In this document: piece after piece, positions 7,728-16,271 of the stretch | Layout: each line of letters starts with the position of its first letter | How positions within the stretch are numbered: position 1 is the first letter of the stretch | Assembly (NCBI RefSeq): GCF_001418005.1 | Contig: NZ_LIOL01000003.1 | Coordinates: 248,001-312,000 of the forward strand | DNA length: 64,000 nt | Source: Chelatococcus sambhunathii | Lineage (GTDB): Bacteria > Pseudomonadota > Alphaproteobacteria > Rhizobiales > Beijerinckiaceae | Direction of reading: 5' to 3' | Translations under genes and position numbers: made by a program | Notes under the pieces: generated by a model | Database searches by the model: none | Told to the model about the DNA's origin: nothing | Seen by the model: the letters and a program-made list of their open reading frames with translations, nothing else

Positions 7728-8912
7728 ATGAACGTCGTCGACCAGAGCCTCACCATCCGTCTGCCGCGCGCCGACCGGTCGCTCGAGACCTTCCGGCCGC
7801 GTGCGCCACGCGACTTTCCCGAGCGCGCGGCCGGCCCCATGAACCGCGTCGCCTTCTCGGCGGCGCATGTCGTCGCTGATCCGCTGCGCGAGGCGGACCC
7901 GTGGCTCGACTGCGCCATCGACTGGGACCGCACCATAGCCTACCGGGAGCACCTGTGGGACCTCGGCCTCGGCGTCGCCGAGGCCATGGACACGGCCCAG
8001 CGCGGCATGGGCCTCGACTGGCCGACCTCGCTCGATCTCATCACGCGCTCGGTCGCGGCGGCGAAGGCGCGCGGCGGGGCGCTCGTCTTCTCCGGCGCCG
8101 GTACGGACCATCTCGACCTTGCCGCAGTGAAGAGCGTCGACGAGGTGATCGCGGCCTACGAGACGCAGTTCGAGGCCATCGAGAAGGTCGGCGGGCGCAT
8201 CATCCTCATGTGCTCGCGGGCGCTCGCCCGCGTGGCGGCGGGGCCCGACGACTACGTGCGCGTCTACGACCGGCTGCTGACGGGGGCGCGCGAGCCCGTC
8301 ATCATCCACTGGCTCGGCGACATGTTCGATCCCGCGCTCGCCGGCTACTGGGGCACGCGCGAGCTCGCGGTGGCCATGGACACGGCGGTCGCCATCATCA
8401 ACGCCCATGCGGCCAAGGTGGACGGCGTCAAGATATCGCTGCTCGACAAGGACCGCGAGATCGCCATGCGCCGGCGCCTTGCGCCGGGCGTGCGCATGTA
8501 TACCGGCGACGACTTCAACTATGCCGAATTGATCGCCGGCGACGACAAGGGCTATTCCGACGCATTGCTCGGCATCTTCGATGCCATCGCGCCGGCAGCC
8601 TCGGCCGCGCTCGTCAGCCTCGCCAGGGGGCACGAAGCGACCTTCCACGACATCCTGTCGCCGACGGTGCCGCTGTCGCGCCACATCTTCCGGGCGCCGA
8701 CGCGCTTCTACAAGACGGGCGTCGTCTTCATGGCCTATCTCAACGGCTGGCAGGACCATTTCACCATGGTCGGCGGCCAGGAGAGTGCGCGCTCGACGTT
8801 GCATCTCGCCGAGCTCTTCCGGCTCGCCGATGCGGCCGGCCTGCTGCGCGATCCGGCCCTTGCGGTCAGGCGCATGCGCCACGTGCTCGCGACGCGCGGC
8901 GTGGAAGGATGA
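7728..8912 (+). CDS. DUF993 protein, DapA-like TIM barrel
   Basis: The 394-residue protein belongs to DUF993, a family related to dihydrodipicolinate synthases with no established function that I know of. The likely Schiff-base lysine is Lys235 in DGVKISLLD, placed as in DapA enzymes, so a retro-aldol or dehydration step on a keto-acid or keto-sugar is plausible. The ATG at 7728 has GGGAA upstream. It lies 17 bp after the oxidoreductase and 4 bp before the isomerase-like gene. Family membership rests on the motif pattern and length; the chemistry is inferred. Confidence 0.75.
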   Translation: MNVVDQSLTIRLPRADRSLETFRPRAPRDFPERAAGPMNRVAFSAAHVVADPLREADPWLDCAIDWDRTIAYREHLWDLGLGVAEAMDTAQRGMGLDWPTSLDLITRSVAAAKARGGALVFSGAGTDHLDLAAVKSVDEVIAAYETQFEAIEKVGGRIILMCSRALARVAAGPDDYVRVYDRLLTGAREPVIIHWLGDMFDPALAGYWGTRELAVAMDTAVAIINAHAAKVDGVKISLLDKDREIAMRRRLAPGVRMYTGDDFNYAELIAGDDKGYSDALLGIFDAIAPAASAALVSLARGHEATFHDILSPTVPLSRHIFRAPTRFYKTGVVFMAYLNGWQDHFTMVGGQESARSTLHLAELFRLADAAGLLRDPALAVRRMRHVLATRGVEG

Positions 8913-8916
8913 GTGC

Positions 8917-9816
8917 ATGAACCATATCGCTTCCACCGTCGCGGATGCGGCGTTGCGCGACTTCTCGCGGGACCACCGCTTCCTGTCGATCAACACGGCG
9001 ACCGTGCGCAAGCAAGGCGACCTTCTCGCCATCATCGACGCCTGCGCGCGGGCGGAGATCCGCGCCATCTCGCCGTGGCGCGACCAGGTGGCGGCTGTCG
9101 GGCTCGATCGGGCGGTCACTGCCGTCAAGGCAGCCGGACTCGAACTCTCCGGCTATTGCCGTGGCGGCATGTTCCCGAGCGATGCGGCGCATCTTGCGGA
9201 GATGCGCGACGACAACCGCCGCGCCGTCGACGAGGCGAAGGCCCTCGGCGCGCCCTGCCTTGTCCTCGTCGTCGGCGGCCTGCCGCAATATTCGCGGCCG
9301 GGGTCGGCCCCGTCGAAGGACCTCGGCGCGGCGCGCATCATGGTGGAGGACGGCATCAGCGAACTGCTGGACTATGCCCGCTCCATCGGCATGCCGCTCG
9401 CCATCGAGCCGCTGCACCCGATGTACGCCGCCGACCGCGCCTGCGTGAACACGCTCGGCCAGGCGCTCGACATCTGCGACCGGCTCGATCCGGCTCGCAC
9501 CGGCTTTCTCGGTGTCGCCTGCGACGTCTATCACGTATGGTGGGACCCGGACCTCTTCGCCGGCATCGCGCGGGCGGGGCGCGAGCGCATGCTCGCCTAT
9601 CATGTCTGCGACTGGCTGGTGCCGACGCGCGACCTCTTGCTCGACCGCGGCATGATGGGCGACGGCGTCATCGACCTCAAACCCATCCGCGCCGCAGTTG
9701 AAGCGGTGGGCTACGCGGGTTATGCGGAAGTCGAGATATTTTCCGAGGACTGGTGGGCAAGGCCGATGGACGAGGTGCTGGCGACCTGCATCGCCCGCCA
9801 TCGGTCGGCAGTCTAG
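8917..9816 (+). CDS. Sugar phosphate isomerase/epimerase (xylose-isomerase-like TIM barrel)
   Basis: The 299-residue protein has the AP-endonuclease-2/xylose-isomerase-like fold. Candidate metal ligands are Glu164 (IEPLHP), Asp203 with His206 (CDVYHVWWD), His229 (YHVCDW) and Glu273 (VEIFSED). Relatives isomerise or epimerise keto-sugars and inosose derivatives, often beside Gfo/Idh/MocA dehydrogenases, as here. It is the last enzyme gene of the operon that starts at 2411. The ATG at 8917 lies 4 bp after the DUF993 stop. Confidence 0.85.
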   Translation: MNHIASTVADAALRDFSRDHRFLSINTATVRKQGDLLAIIDACARAEIRAISPWRDQVAAVGLDRAVTAVKAAGLELSGYCRGGMFPSDAAHLAEMRDDNRRAVDEAKALGAPCLVLVVGGLPQYSRPGSAPSKDLGAARIMVEDGISELLDYARSIGMPLAIEPLHPMYAADRACVNTLGQALDICDRLDPARTGFLGVACDVYHVWWDPDLFAGIARAGRERMLAYHVCDWLVPTRDLLLDRGMMGDGVIDLKPIRAAVEAVGYAGYAEVEIFSEDWWARPMDEVLATCIARHRSAV

Positions 9817-9867
9817 AAGGGGCGGGGCGTCTTTCGTCACGCCGGGGCAGTGGAGCGTAACGACGGC

Positions 9868-10548
9868 ATGGCGAAAACGAAGGCCGCCGAGGCGACAGCG
9901 GCGCCCGAAGGCGCGGTAGCGAAGCGCGAGGTGCGCACGCGCGATCCCGAGCGGACGCGCGGCAACATCCTCGCCGCCGCGACGGTGGAGTTCTCCTCGC
10001 GGGGCTTCGCTGGTGCGAGCATCGACGCCATCGCCAAGCGCTCGGGCGCCAACCGGCGCATGATCTATCACTACTTTGGCTCGAAGCGCGGGCTGTGGCT
10101 CGCCGTGCTCGAGGCGGCCTACGAGCGCGTGCGCACGGCCGAACTGCGCCTGCATCTCGAGCAACTCGCGCCGGAGAAGGCGATGCGGGCGCTTGTCGCC
10201 TTCACCTTCGATTCCTTTGTCGGCGAGCGCACCTTCATCAACCTGCTCAACAGCGAGAACCTGCACCAGGCGCGCCATCTCAAGGGCTCGACGCGCATCA
10301 AGACGATGCACTCGCCGCTCATCGGCATGATCCAGGACATTCTCGACAAGGGCGTGGCGGCCGGCGTCTTCCGCAGCGGCATCGACCCGGCGCAGCTGTG
10401 GATCTCGATTGCCGGCGTGTCCTTCTTCTATTTCTCCAACATCTTCACCCTGTCGGTGATCCTCGACCGCGACCTGATGTCGAAGAAGCAGATCGCCGAG
10501 CGCCGGGCCCACGTCGTCGATCTTATCCTGGCAGGCATCCGGGCCTGA
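9868..10548 (+). CDS. TetR-family transcriptional regulator
   Basis: The 226-residue protein has an N-terminal TetR helix-turn-helix (about residues 26-75: [19 protein letters not shown], then [12 protein letters not shown] and [12 protein letters not shown]), followed by a helical ligand-binding domain. The ATG at 9868 is preferred over a GTG at 9850 because GGAG (9852-9855) can serve as its ribosome site. It follows the catabolic operon by about 50 bp on the same strand and probably represses it through the palindrome at 2333-2354. The inducer would be the imported compound or an intermediate. Confidence 0.88.
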   Translation: MAKTKAAEATAAPEGAVAKREVRTRDPERTRGNILAAATVEFSSRGFAGASIDAIAKRSGANRRMIYHYFGSKRGLWLAVLEAAYERVRTAELRLHLEQLAPEKAMRALVAFTFDSFVGERTFINLLNSENLHQARHLKGSTRIKTMHSPLIGMIQDILDKGVAAGVFRSGIDPAQLWISIAGVSFFYFSNIFTLSVILDRDLMSKKQIAERRAHVVDLILAGIRA

Positions 10549-10637
10549 CCGTCCCCCTGGGACAATTCCCGGCGCTGACATTGCAATGCCCGCCTCCCCG
10601 CCGATATGTCGTTGAGGCTTCGGCGAGGAGAACGGCC

Positions 10638-11585
10638 ATGGATCACACGCTGACGGGCATTCACCACCTGACGGCGATCACGGCGCAGGCGAGCGAGAAC
10701 CACCGCTTCTACACCGGCGTGCTCGGCATGCGCCTCGTCAAGAAGACGGTGAACCAGGACGATACCTCCGCCTACCACCTCTTCTACGGCGACGGCGCCG
10801 CCTCGCCCGGCTCGGACGTGACCTTCTTCGACTGGCCCGTGGGGCGCGAGCGGCGCGGCACCCATGCCATCGTCAACACCGGCCTCAGGGTCGCGGGCGA
10901 GGAGAGCCTCGCTTGGTGGCGCGAGCATCTTGCCGAGGCAGGCTGCACGGTCGGCGAGATCGGTGAGCGGGCGGGGCGCGCCGCACTTGTCTTCGAGGAC
11001 CCGGAGGGCCAGCGCCTCCACCTCGTCGACGACGGCGGTTCGGGCGAGGCCCATCCGTGGCCGGACAGCCCCGTGCCGGCGCATCACCAGATCCGCGGCC
11101 TCGGGCCGATCACACTTTCGGTGCCCGATCTCGCGCCGACGCAGTTCGTCCTCACCGAGGTGCTCGGCATGCGGCCTGAGCGCGTCCATCCCGTCGACGG
11201 CGGCACCACGCTGCATGTCTTCGCCATGGGCGAGGGCGGCCCGGCGGCCGAATTGCACGTCCTTGCCGAGCCCGGCCTCGGGCCGGCGATGCAAGGGGCG
11301 GGCGGTGTCCACCATGTCGCCTTCCGCACGCCGGACAGGGACGCTCTTAAGGCTTGGACAGCGCGGCTCGGCTCTGCCCGACTGCCCAACAGCGGCGAGG
11401 TGGAACGCTACTACTTCCGTTCGCTCTACTTCCGTGAGCCGAACGGCATCCTCTTCGAGATCGCGACCGACGGCCCCGGCTTCGCGGTCGACGAGCCGCT
11501 CGACAGCCTCGGCGAGAAGCTCGCGCTGCCGCCCTTCCTCGAGCCGCAGCGGGCGGCGATCGAGGCCAATCTGAAGCCGCTCTAA
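10638..11585 (+). CDS. Ring-cleaving dioxygenase, glyoxalase (VOC) superfamily, PcpA/MhqO-like
   Basis: The 315-residue protein consists of two vicinal-oxygen-chelate halves. The expected metal ligands are visible: His10 (GIHHLT), His225 or His226 (GGVHHVAFR) and Glu274 (GILFEIATD). Both halves and the opening IHHLTAIT match the hydroquinone-type ring-cleaving dioxygenases (PcpA, LinE, MhqO/MhqA group). The ATG at 10638 has a strong GAGGAG upstream. No aromatic-degradation genes lie beside it, so it may serve in quinone or hydroquinone detoxification. Confidence 0.85.
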   Translation: MDHTLTGIHHLTAITAQASENHRFYTGVLGMRLVKKTVNQDDTSAYHLFYGDGAASPGSDVTFFDWPVGRERRGTHAIVNTGLRVAGEESLAWWREHLAEAGCTVGEIGERAGRAALVFEDPEGQRLHLVDDGGSGEAHPWPDSPVPAHHQIRGLGPITLSVPDLAPTQFVLTEVLGMRPERVHPVDGGTTLHVFAMGEGGPAAELHVLAEPGLGPAMQGAGGVHHVAFRTPDRDALKAWTARLGSARLPNSGEVERYYFRSLYFREPNGILFEIATDGPGFAVDEPLDSLGEKLALPPFLEPQRAAIEANLKPL

Positions 11586-11586
11586 C

Positions 11587-11642
11587 GCATTTTGCGCCGA
11601 ATTTGCGCCGAAGTGGATGCCGGTTTGGCGCGAAGAAAATGT
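11587..11642. repeat. REP-like palindromic element with an 11-bp tandem repeat
   Basis: Two adjacent copies of TTTGCGCCGAA lie at 11591-11601 and 11602-11612. The whole stretch starts with CATTTT and ends with AAAATG, so it can fold back on itself through GCGCC/GGCGC segments. It resembles the short intergenic palindromes scattered through many Hyphomicrobiales genomes. It lies between the dioxygenase and the amidohydrolase gene and may act in mRNA 3'-end protection. I saw no second copy in the window. Confidence 0.4.
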
Positions 11643-11754
11643 TCTGTTTAAAAGGATGGAAGCCTTTCCGGTTCAATTGCATAGGAAAGGTTTAGGGAAA
11701 GCGGTACGGCTTTTGCTCCCGTTGCCGGAAGGTCGAACCGGCAATGAGGAGCAG

Positions 11755-12996
11755 ATGCACAACCTGACGATCGATCCCGACCGCCTGTGGCGGTCGATCA
11801 TGGAGACGGCGGCCATCGGCGGCACGCCGAAAGGCGGCATCAGCCGGCTGGCGCTGACGGACCGCGACAGGCAGGCGCGGGACTGGCTGAAGAGCGCCTG
11901 CGAGGACCTCGGCTGCACGGTCACGGTCGACGAGGTCGGCAACATGTTCGCCGTGCGGCCGGGCAGGCTGGATGTGCCGCCGATCGCCGTCGGCAGCCAC
12001 CTCGACACGCAGCCGACCGGCGGCAAGTTCGACGGCATCCTCGGCGTCCTCGCCGGGCTCGAATTGCTGCGTACGCTGGACGAGGCCGGCTACGAGACGA
12101 ACGCGCCCCTCATGCTCGTCAACTGGACCAACGAGGAGGGCTCGCGCTTCTCGCCCGCCATGCTCGGCTCGGGCGTCCATGCCGGCGTCTTCGATCGCGC
12201 CTATGCCGACAGCCGCACTGACAGGCAGGGCGTGACCTTCGGCGAGGCACTGGATGAGATCGGCTATCGCGGGCCGGCCAAGGTGGGGTCCACGGCCTTC
12301 GGCGCCATGTTCGAACTGCACATCGAGCAGGGGCCGATCCTCGAGGCCGAGGAGAAGGCGATCGGCGTGGTCACCGGCGTGCAGGGCATGCGCTGGTACG
12401 AGATCGCGCTGACCGGACGGGAGGCGCATACGGGCTCGACGCCGATGTCCCTGCGGCGCGACGCGCTCGTCGGCGCGGCCCGCATCATCGGCGCGGTCGA
12501 GGCCATCGCGCGGACGCATCCGCCCGGCGTCGGCACTGTGGGCCTCGTGGAGGTCGGCCCCAATTCGCGCAACGTCATTCCCGGCCATGTCTTCCTGACC
12601 GTCGACTTCCGCCATCCCGACGATGCGGCGCTCGATGTCATGGAGGAGGCGCTCTTCGCGACGGTGGAGGAGGCGGGCCGCGCGAGCGGTCTGGAGCACG
12701 CCCTGCGGCAGGTCTGGAATTCGCCTGCCGTCGCCTTCGACCCGGCCCTCGTCGATGCCGTGCGCCGGGCCGCGGACGGGCTCGGGCTCTCCTGGCGGGA
12801 GATCGTCTCCGGCGCCGGCCACGACGCGGCCTATGTGGCGCGCATCGCACCGACGACGATGATCTTCGTGCCCTGCGCCGGCGGGCTCAGCCACAACGAG
12901 GCCGAGGCGACGTCCTATGAGGAATGCCGCGCGGGAGCGCAGGTGCTGCTCGCGGCCGTGCTCGACCACGACCGGCGCTGCTACGGCACCGCCTGA
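11755..12996 (+). CDS. M20 Zn-dependent amidohydrolase (allantoate amidohydrolase / N-carbamoyl amino acid hydrolase)
   Basis: The 413-residue enzyme belongs to the AllC/HyuC branch of peptidase family M20. Metal-site motifs are His82 (GSHLDTQ), Asp93 (GGKFDG), Glu127-Glu128 (NWTNEEGSRF), the histidine in ELHIEQGP and the late histidine in GGLSHNEAE. Such enzymes remove carbamoyl groups from ureides such as allantoate or from N-carbamoyl amino acids. The ATG at 11755 has AGGAG upstream. The ureidoglycolate lyase gene at 13936, the importer and the racemase-like gene nearby favour a ureide substrate. Its 3' end overlaps the converging gntR gene by 16 bp. Confidence 0.85.
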   Translation: MHNLTIDPDRLWRSIMETAAIGGTPKGGISRLALTDRDRQARDWLKSACEDLGCTVTVDEVGNMFAVRPGRLDVPPIAVGSHLDTQPTGGKFDGILGVLAGLELLRTLDEAGYETNAPLMLVNWTNEEGSRFSPAMLGSGVHAGVFDRAYADSRTDRQGVTFGEALDEIGYRGPAKVGSTAFGAMFELHIEQGPILEAEEKAIGVVTGVQGMRWYEIALTGREAHTGSTPMSLRRDALVGAARIIGAVEAIARTHPPGVGTVGLVEVGPNSRNVIPGHVFLTVDFRHPDDAALDVMEEALFATVEEAGRASGLEHALRQVWNSPAVAFDPALVDAVRRAADGLGLSWREIVSGAGHDAAYVARIAPTTMIFVPCAGGLSHNEAEATSYEECRAGAQVLLAAVLDHDRRCYGTA

Positions 12997-13706
12997 AGCA
13001 TCGGCACCGCAGGACCGGCGCCGAGGTGGATCCCCGCGCGCCCGGCGGCGGCGCGGATGTGCGCCTCCATCGCGGCGCGGGCGCGCTCGCCGTTCCGCTC
13101 GACGAAGGCGGCGAGGATCGCGAAATGCTCGTCGGCCGTGTCGAACAGGCTGTCGCGCGCGACCATGGGCACGCGCTGGCTCTCGGTGGTCAGCGCGTGC
13201 GTGCGGCCGTGCACCTCCTGCAGGAGGCGGTTGCCGCAATGGGCGACGACGAGGTCGTGGAAGACGGTGTCCGCCTCCGCGGCGCCGACGACATCGCCCC
13301 GCCGGGCGGCATTGCCCATGCCCTGGGCAGAGGCGGCCAGTGTCTCGCGAGCCGGCTGGGGCATGCGCGGCGCCGCGAGCATGGCGGCGAGGCCCTCCAC
13401 GGCAAGGCGCATCTCGAAGACCTCGGCGAGCGTGAAGCTTTCCCCGAAACGCCACGACGGCGCCTTCGGCCCTTCCTCGCGCGGTGCGACGAAGACGCCG
13501 CGGCCGATCTCGATGCGCACGATGCCGAGCGTCTCGAGCACGGAGAGGGCCTCCCGCAGCGAGGGGCGGGATATGCCCAAATCCTGGGCAAGCGTGCGCT
13601 GGGCCGGCAACTGGTCGCCGGGGGCGAGACCGCGGGCCCGGATCATGGCCTCGATGGCCTCTGCCGTCTTCATCGGTACGGAGCGATGCTCACGCCCGCG
13701 CGGCAT
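12981..13706 (-). CDS. GntR-family regulator, FadR (FCD) subfamily
   Basis: The 241-residue repressor has a GntR winged helix at about residues 8-70 (LAPGDQLPAQRTLAQDLGIS, then RPSLREALSVLETLG) and a C-terminal all-helical FCD ligand domain containing the histidines of FHDLVVAHCGN and the EHFAILAAF segment. The ATG at 13706 was chosen because AGGAAGG lies about 11 nt upstream; an in-frame GTG at 13718 is possible. It is divergent from the ureidoglycolate lyase gene and convergent with the amidohydrolase gene, and probably controls this ureide locus through the site at 13823-13843. Confidence 0.87.
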   Translation of the reverse strand: MPRGREHRSVPMKTAEAIEAMIRARGLAPGDQLPAQRTLAQDLGISRPSLREALSVLETLGIVRIEIGRGVFVAPREEGPKAPSWRFGESFTLAEVFEMRLAVEGLAAMLAAPRMPQPARETLAASAQGMGNAARRGDVVGAAEADTVFHDLVVAHCGNRLLQEVHGRTHALTTESQRVPMVARDSLFDTADEHFAILAAFVERNGERARAAMEAHIRAAAGRAGIHLGAGPAVPMLQAVP

Positions 13707-13822
13707 GGCTGGTGTCACCTTCCTGCCTCCCGTCTCATCCTTCGCGGTGCTCCGTTGACCAATTTTCGCGCGCCGCTGCCTAGACTTGTTGCTTGAACCG
13801 GAAAGCGGCAGATCGCAGCCTT

Positions 13823-13843
13823 GACTGGTCAGACCGGTCAGTC
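13823..13843. promoter_or_regulatory. Candidate FadR-type GntR operator
   Basis: GGTC-A-GACC (13827-13835) overlaps the perfect palindrome GACCGGTC (13832-13839), all within outer arms GACTG and CAGTC (13823-13827, 13839-13843). FCD-type GntR proteins recognise short TGGTNNNACCA-like dyads, which TGGTCAGACCG nearly matches. It lies between gntR and the ureidoglycolate lyase gene, about 90 bp before the latter. Confidence 0.45.
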
Positions 13844-13935
13844 CGGCTCGTCACCATGCTGGCCGGCACCGGGATTGGCAAGTCTGCAACATCACCTCCG
13901 GAACATCAGGCCCGGAACTTGGAGCGTAGGCCGAC

Positions 13936-14562
13936 ATGAACGGCATTGGCGAGACGGGGCAGGACGCCATTTCCTCGACGCCGGGCGTTTCTTGGCGCCC
14001 GCTGTCCGCGGCTGCCTTCGCGCCCTACGGCCGTGTCATCGAGGTCGGCGCGGCCGCCGTCGTGAACGAGGGCCATGCCCGGCGTCGCGACGCGCTGCTC
14101 GACCTCGAGAGCCGCGATCCGACGGCGCGGCTGTGCCTCGCCCATTTCGCCGTCTCGCCGCGGCCGGCCGGGGCCGGCATCGCCGGCCTCGAATGCCATC
14201 CCTTCTCGGCGCAGGCCTTCCTGCCGCTCGAGGATTGTGCGCCGCTCGTCGTCGTGGCGCTGGCGCGCGAGGACGGCGCCGTCGCCGCCGGGACGCTCGC
14301 CGCCTTCGTCGGCCGGCACGGCCAGGCCATCGTCTACGGGCCCGGCGTCTGGCATGCGCCGCTCACCACGGCCGACCGGCCGGCCGGATTCCTGATGGCC
14401 GTGTGGGAGGGCGAGCGCGAGCGGCTGCGCCAGGCGCGGCTCGACCGGCCTCTCCCGCTCCCCGGCCGTCCCGGGATCGTCGGCGCGGCCGCCATCGCAT
14501 CCTTCATCCGATCCGCCACGAATGATCGGAGCGACAAGACCAGAGGACAGGAAGGAGTTTAG
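13936..14562 (+). CDS. Ureidoglycolate lyase (AllA family)
   Basis: The 208-residue protein is of the ureidoglycolate lyase/hydrolase family, a cupin-like fold that splits ureidoglycolate into glyoxylate and urea at the end of allantoin breakdown. Recognisable pieces are CHPFSAQAFLPL (about 93-104) and the active-site segment GPGVWHAPL (about 135-143). The C-terminal 35 residues are variable. It is the first gene of the rightward operon: the importer gene follows after 3 bp. Together with the M20 amidohydrolase this supports ureide use as a nitrogen source. Confidence 0.8.
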   Translation: MNGIGETGQDAISSTPGVSWRPLSAAAFAPYGRVIEVGAAAVVNEGHARRRDALLDLESRDPTARLCLAHFAVSPRPAGAGIAGLECHPFSAQAFLPLEDCAPLVVVALAREDGAVAAGTLAAFVGRHGQAIVYGPGVWHAPLTTADRPAGFLMAVWEGERERLRQARLDRPLPLPGRPGIVGAAAIASFIRSATNDRSDKTRGQEGV

Positions 14563-14565
14563 AGC

Positions 14566-16170
14566 ATGGGTATCGGGCGACTGAGAACGGCCTTCGCCGC
14601 GGCGGTCCTGGCCGGAACGGCGCTGGCGGCCCCGGCGTTTGCCGCCGGCACGCTGCGCATCGGCATGACCGCCTCCGACATTCCGCTGACCACCGGCCAG
14701 ACGGACAACGGCGGCGAGGGCATGCGCTTTATCGGCTATACGCTGTATGACGCGCTCATCAACTGGGACCTGACGAGCGCCGACAAGCCGTCAGGCCTCA
14801 TCCCGGGCCTCGCCACCGAATGGAAGGTGGACGAGGCGGACAAGACCAGGTGGACCTTCAAGATCCGCGAGGGCGTCAAGTTCCACGACGGCAGCGCGTT
14901 CACCGCCGAGGCGGCGGTGTGGAACCTCGACAAGCTGCTCGATGACAAGAGCCCGCAATACGACCCACGCCAGGCGGCGCAGGGCAAGTCGCGCATTCCC
15001 GCCGTCGCCGCCTACAAGGCGCTCGACAAGTACACGCTCGAGATCGTCACCAAGGAGCCGGATGCGACGCTGCCCTATCAGCTCGCCTGGATCCTAATGT
15101 CCTCGCCCGCCAACTGGGAGGCGCTCGGCAAGAGCTGGGAAGCGGTCGCCAAGAAGCCGTCCGGCACGGGGCCCTGGATGCTGGCCGACGTCGTGCCGCG
15201 CGAGCGGGCCGATCTCGTGCCGTTCAAGGACCATTGGGACCAGAGCCGGGTGCCGAAGCTCGACAAGATGGTGCTCGTGCCCCTGCCGGAGCCGAACGCG
15301 CGCTCGGCCGCGCTCCTGTCCGGTCAGGTCGACTGGATCGAGGCCCCGGCACCCGACGTCATCCCGGCGCTGACGGGGGCCGGCCACCAGATCGTCTCCA
15401 ACGCCCTGCCGCACAACTGGACGTGGCACCTGTCGCGCCTCGAGGGCTCGCCCTGGAACGACATCCGCATCCGCAAGGCGGCCAATCTCGCCATCGACCG
15501 CGAAGGCATGAAGGAGCTGCTCGGCGGCCTGATGCTCCCGGCCAAGGGGTTCTTCACGCCCGGCTCGCAATGGTTCGGCGAGCCGACCTTCGAGGTGAAG
15601 TACGACCCTGAGGCGGCGAAGGCCCTGCTTGCCGAAGCCGGCTACGGCCCTGACAAGCGCCTCAAGGTCAAGGCGCTGATCTCGCCCTCCGGCTCCGGCC
15701 AGATGCTGCCGCTGCCGATGAACGAGTTCATCCAGCAGAACCTCGCCGAGGTCGGCATCGATGTCGAGTTCGAGGTCGTCGAATGGAACACGATGATCAA
15801 CATCTGGCGCGCCGGCGCCGGGCACGAGAGCGCCAAGGGCACGCAGTCGATCAACTTCAGCTATTTCATCCAGGATCCCTTCACCGGTCTCATCCGGCAC
15901 CTCGCCTGCGATCTCAGGCCGCCGAACGGCACCAACTGGGGCCACTACTGCGACCCCGAGATGGACGCCCTCTTCAAGGAGATTCGCACCACCTTCGATG
16001 CTGCCGCACAGGACGAGGTGATGCGGCGCACGCATGAGAAATTCGTCGACGAGGCACTCTTCCTGATGGTCACGCACGACGTCGCGCCGCGCGCCATGAG
16101 CACGAAGGTCAAGGGCTTCGTCCAGGCGCAGAACTGGTACCAGAACTTCGGCTCCATCACGATGGACTGA
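14566..16170 (+). CDS. Peptide/nickel-type ABC substrate-binding protein (SBP family 5)
   Basis: The 534-residue periplasmic binding protein has a Sec signal peptide (residues 1-27, cut after APAFA) and family-5 features: a mature start GTLRIGM, WTFKIREGVKFHDGSAFTAEA (about residues 98-118) and a C-terminal catch-all domain. This family binds oligopeptides but also opines, ureides and glycosides. GAAGGAG precedes the ATG. Two permeases and two ATPases follow in the standard dpp order. Given its neighbours the ligand may be a ureide such as allantoate rather than a peptide; this is inferred. Confidence 0.88.
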   Translation: MGIGRLRTAFAAAVLAGTALAAPAFAAGTLRIGMTASDIPLTTGQTDNGGEGMRFIGYTLYDALINWDLTSADKPSGLIPGLATEWKVDEADKTRWTFKIREGVKFHDGSAFTAEAAVWNLDKLLDDKSPQYDPRQAAQGKSRIPAVAAYKALDKYTLEIVTKEPDATLPYQLAWILMSSPANWEALGKSWEAVAKKPSGTGPWMLADVVPRERADLVPFKDHWDQSRVPKLDKMVLVPLPEPNARSAALLSGQVDWIEAPAPDVIPALTGAGHQIVSNALPHNWTWHLSRLEGSPWNDIRIRKAANLAIDREGMKELLGGLMLPAKGFFTPGSQWFGEPTFEVKYDPEAAKALLAEAGYGPDKRLKVKALISPSGSGQMLPLPMNEFIQQNLAEVGIDVEFEVVEWNTMINIWRAGAGHESAKGTQSINFSYFIQDPFTGLIRHLACDLRPPNGTNWGHYCDPEMDALFKEIRTTFDAAAQDEVMRRTHEKFVDEALFLMVTHDVAPRAMSTKVKGFVQAQNWYQNFGSITMD

Positions 16171-16180
16171 CCCCAGCGCT

Positions 16181-16205
16181 CCCGGCCGGCGCCATGCCGG
16201 CCGGG
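16181..16205 (+). promoter_or_regulatory. mRNA hairpin between binding-protein and permease genes
   Basis: CCCGGCCGGC (16181-16190) and GCCGGCCGGG (16196-16205) are perfect 10-bp arms around a 5-nt loop, 10 nt after the binding-protein stop. No T-run follows, so it is more likely a stabilising or attenuating hairpin than a full terminator. Such hairpins usually keep binding-protein mRNA in excess over permease mRNA. Confidence 0.6.
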
Positions 16206-16271
16206 TCCGCCGCGCCCCTTGCTTCCGGGCATCGAACGGATGCGGCGCATCTCACGAAGGGTGGACGACGC

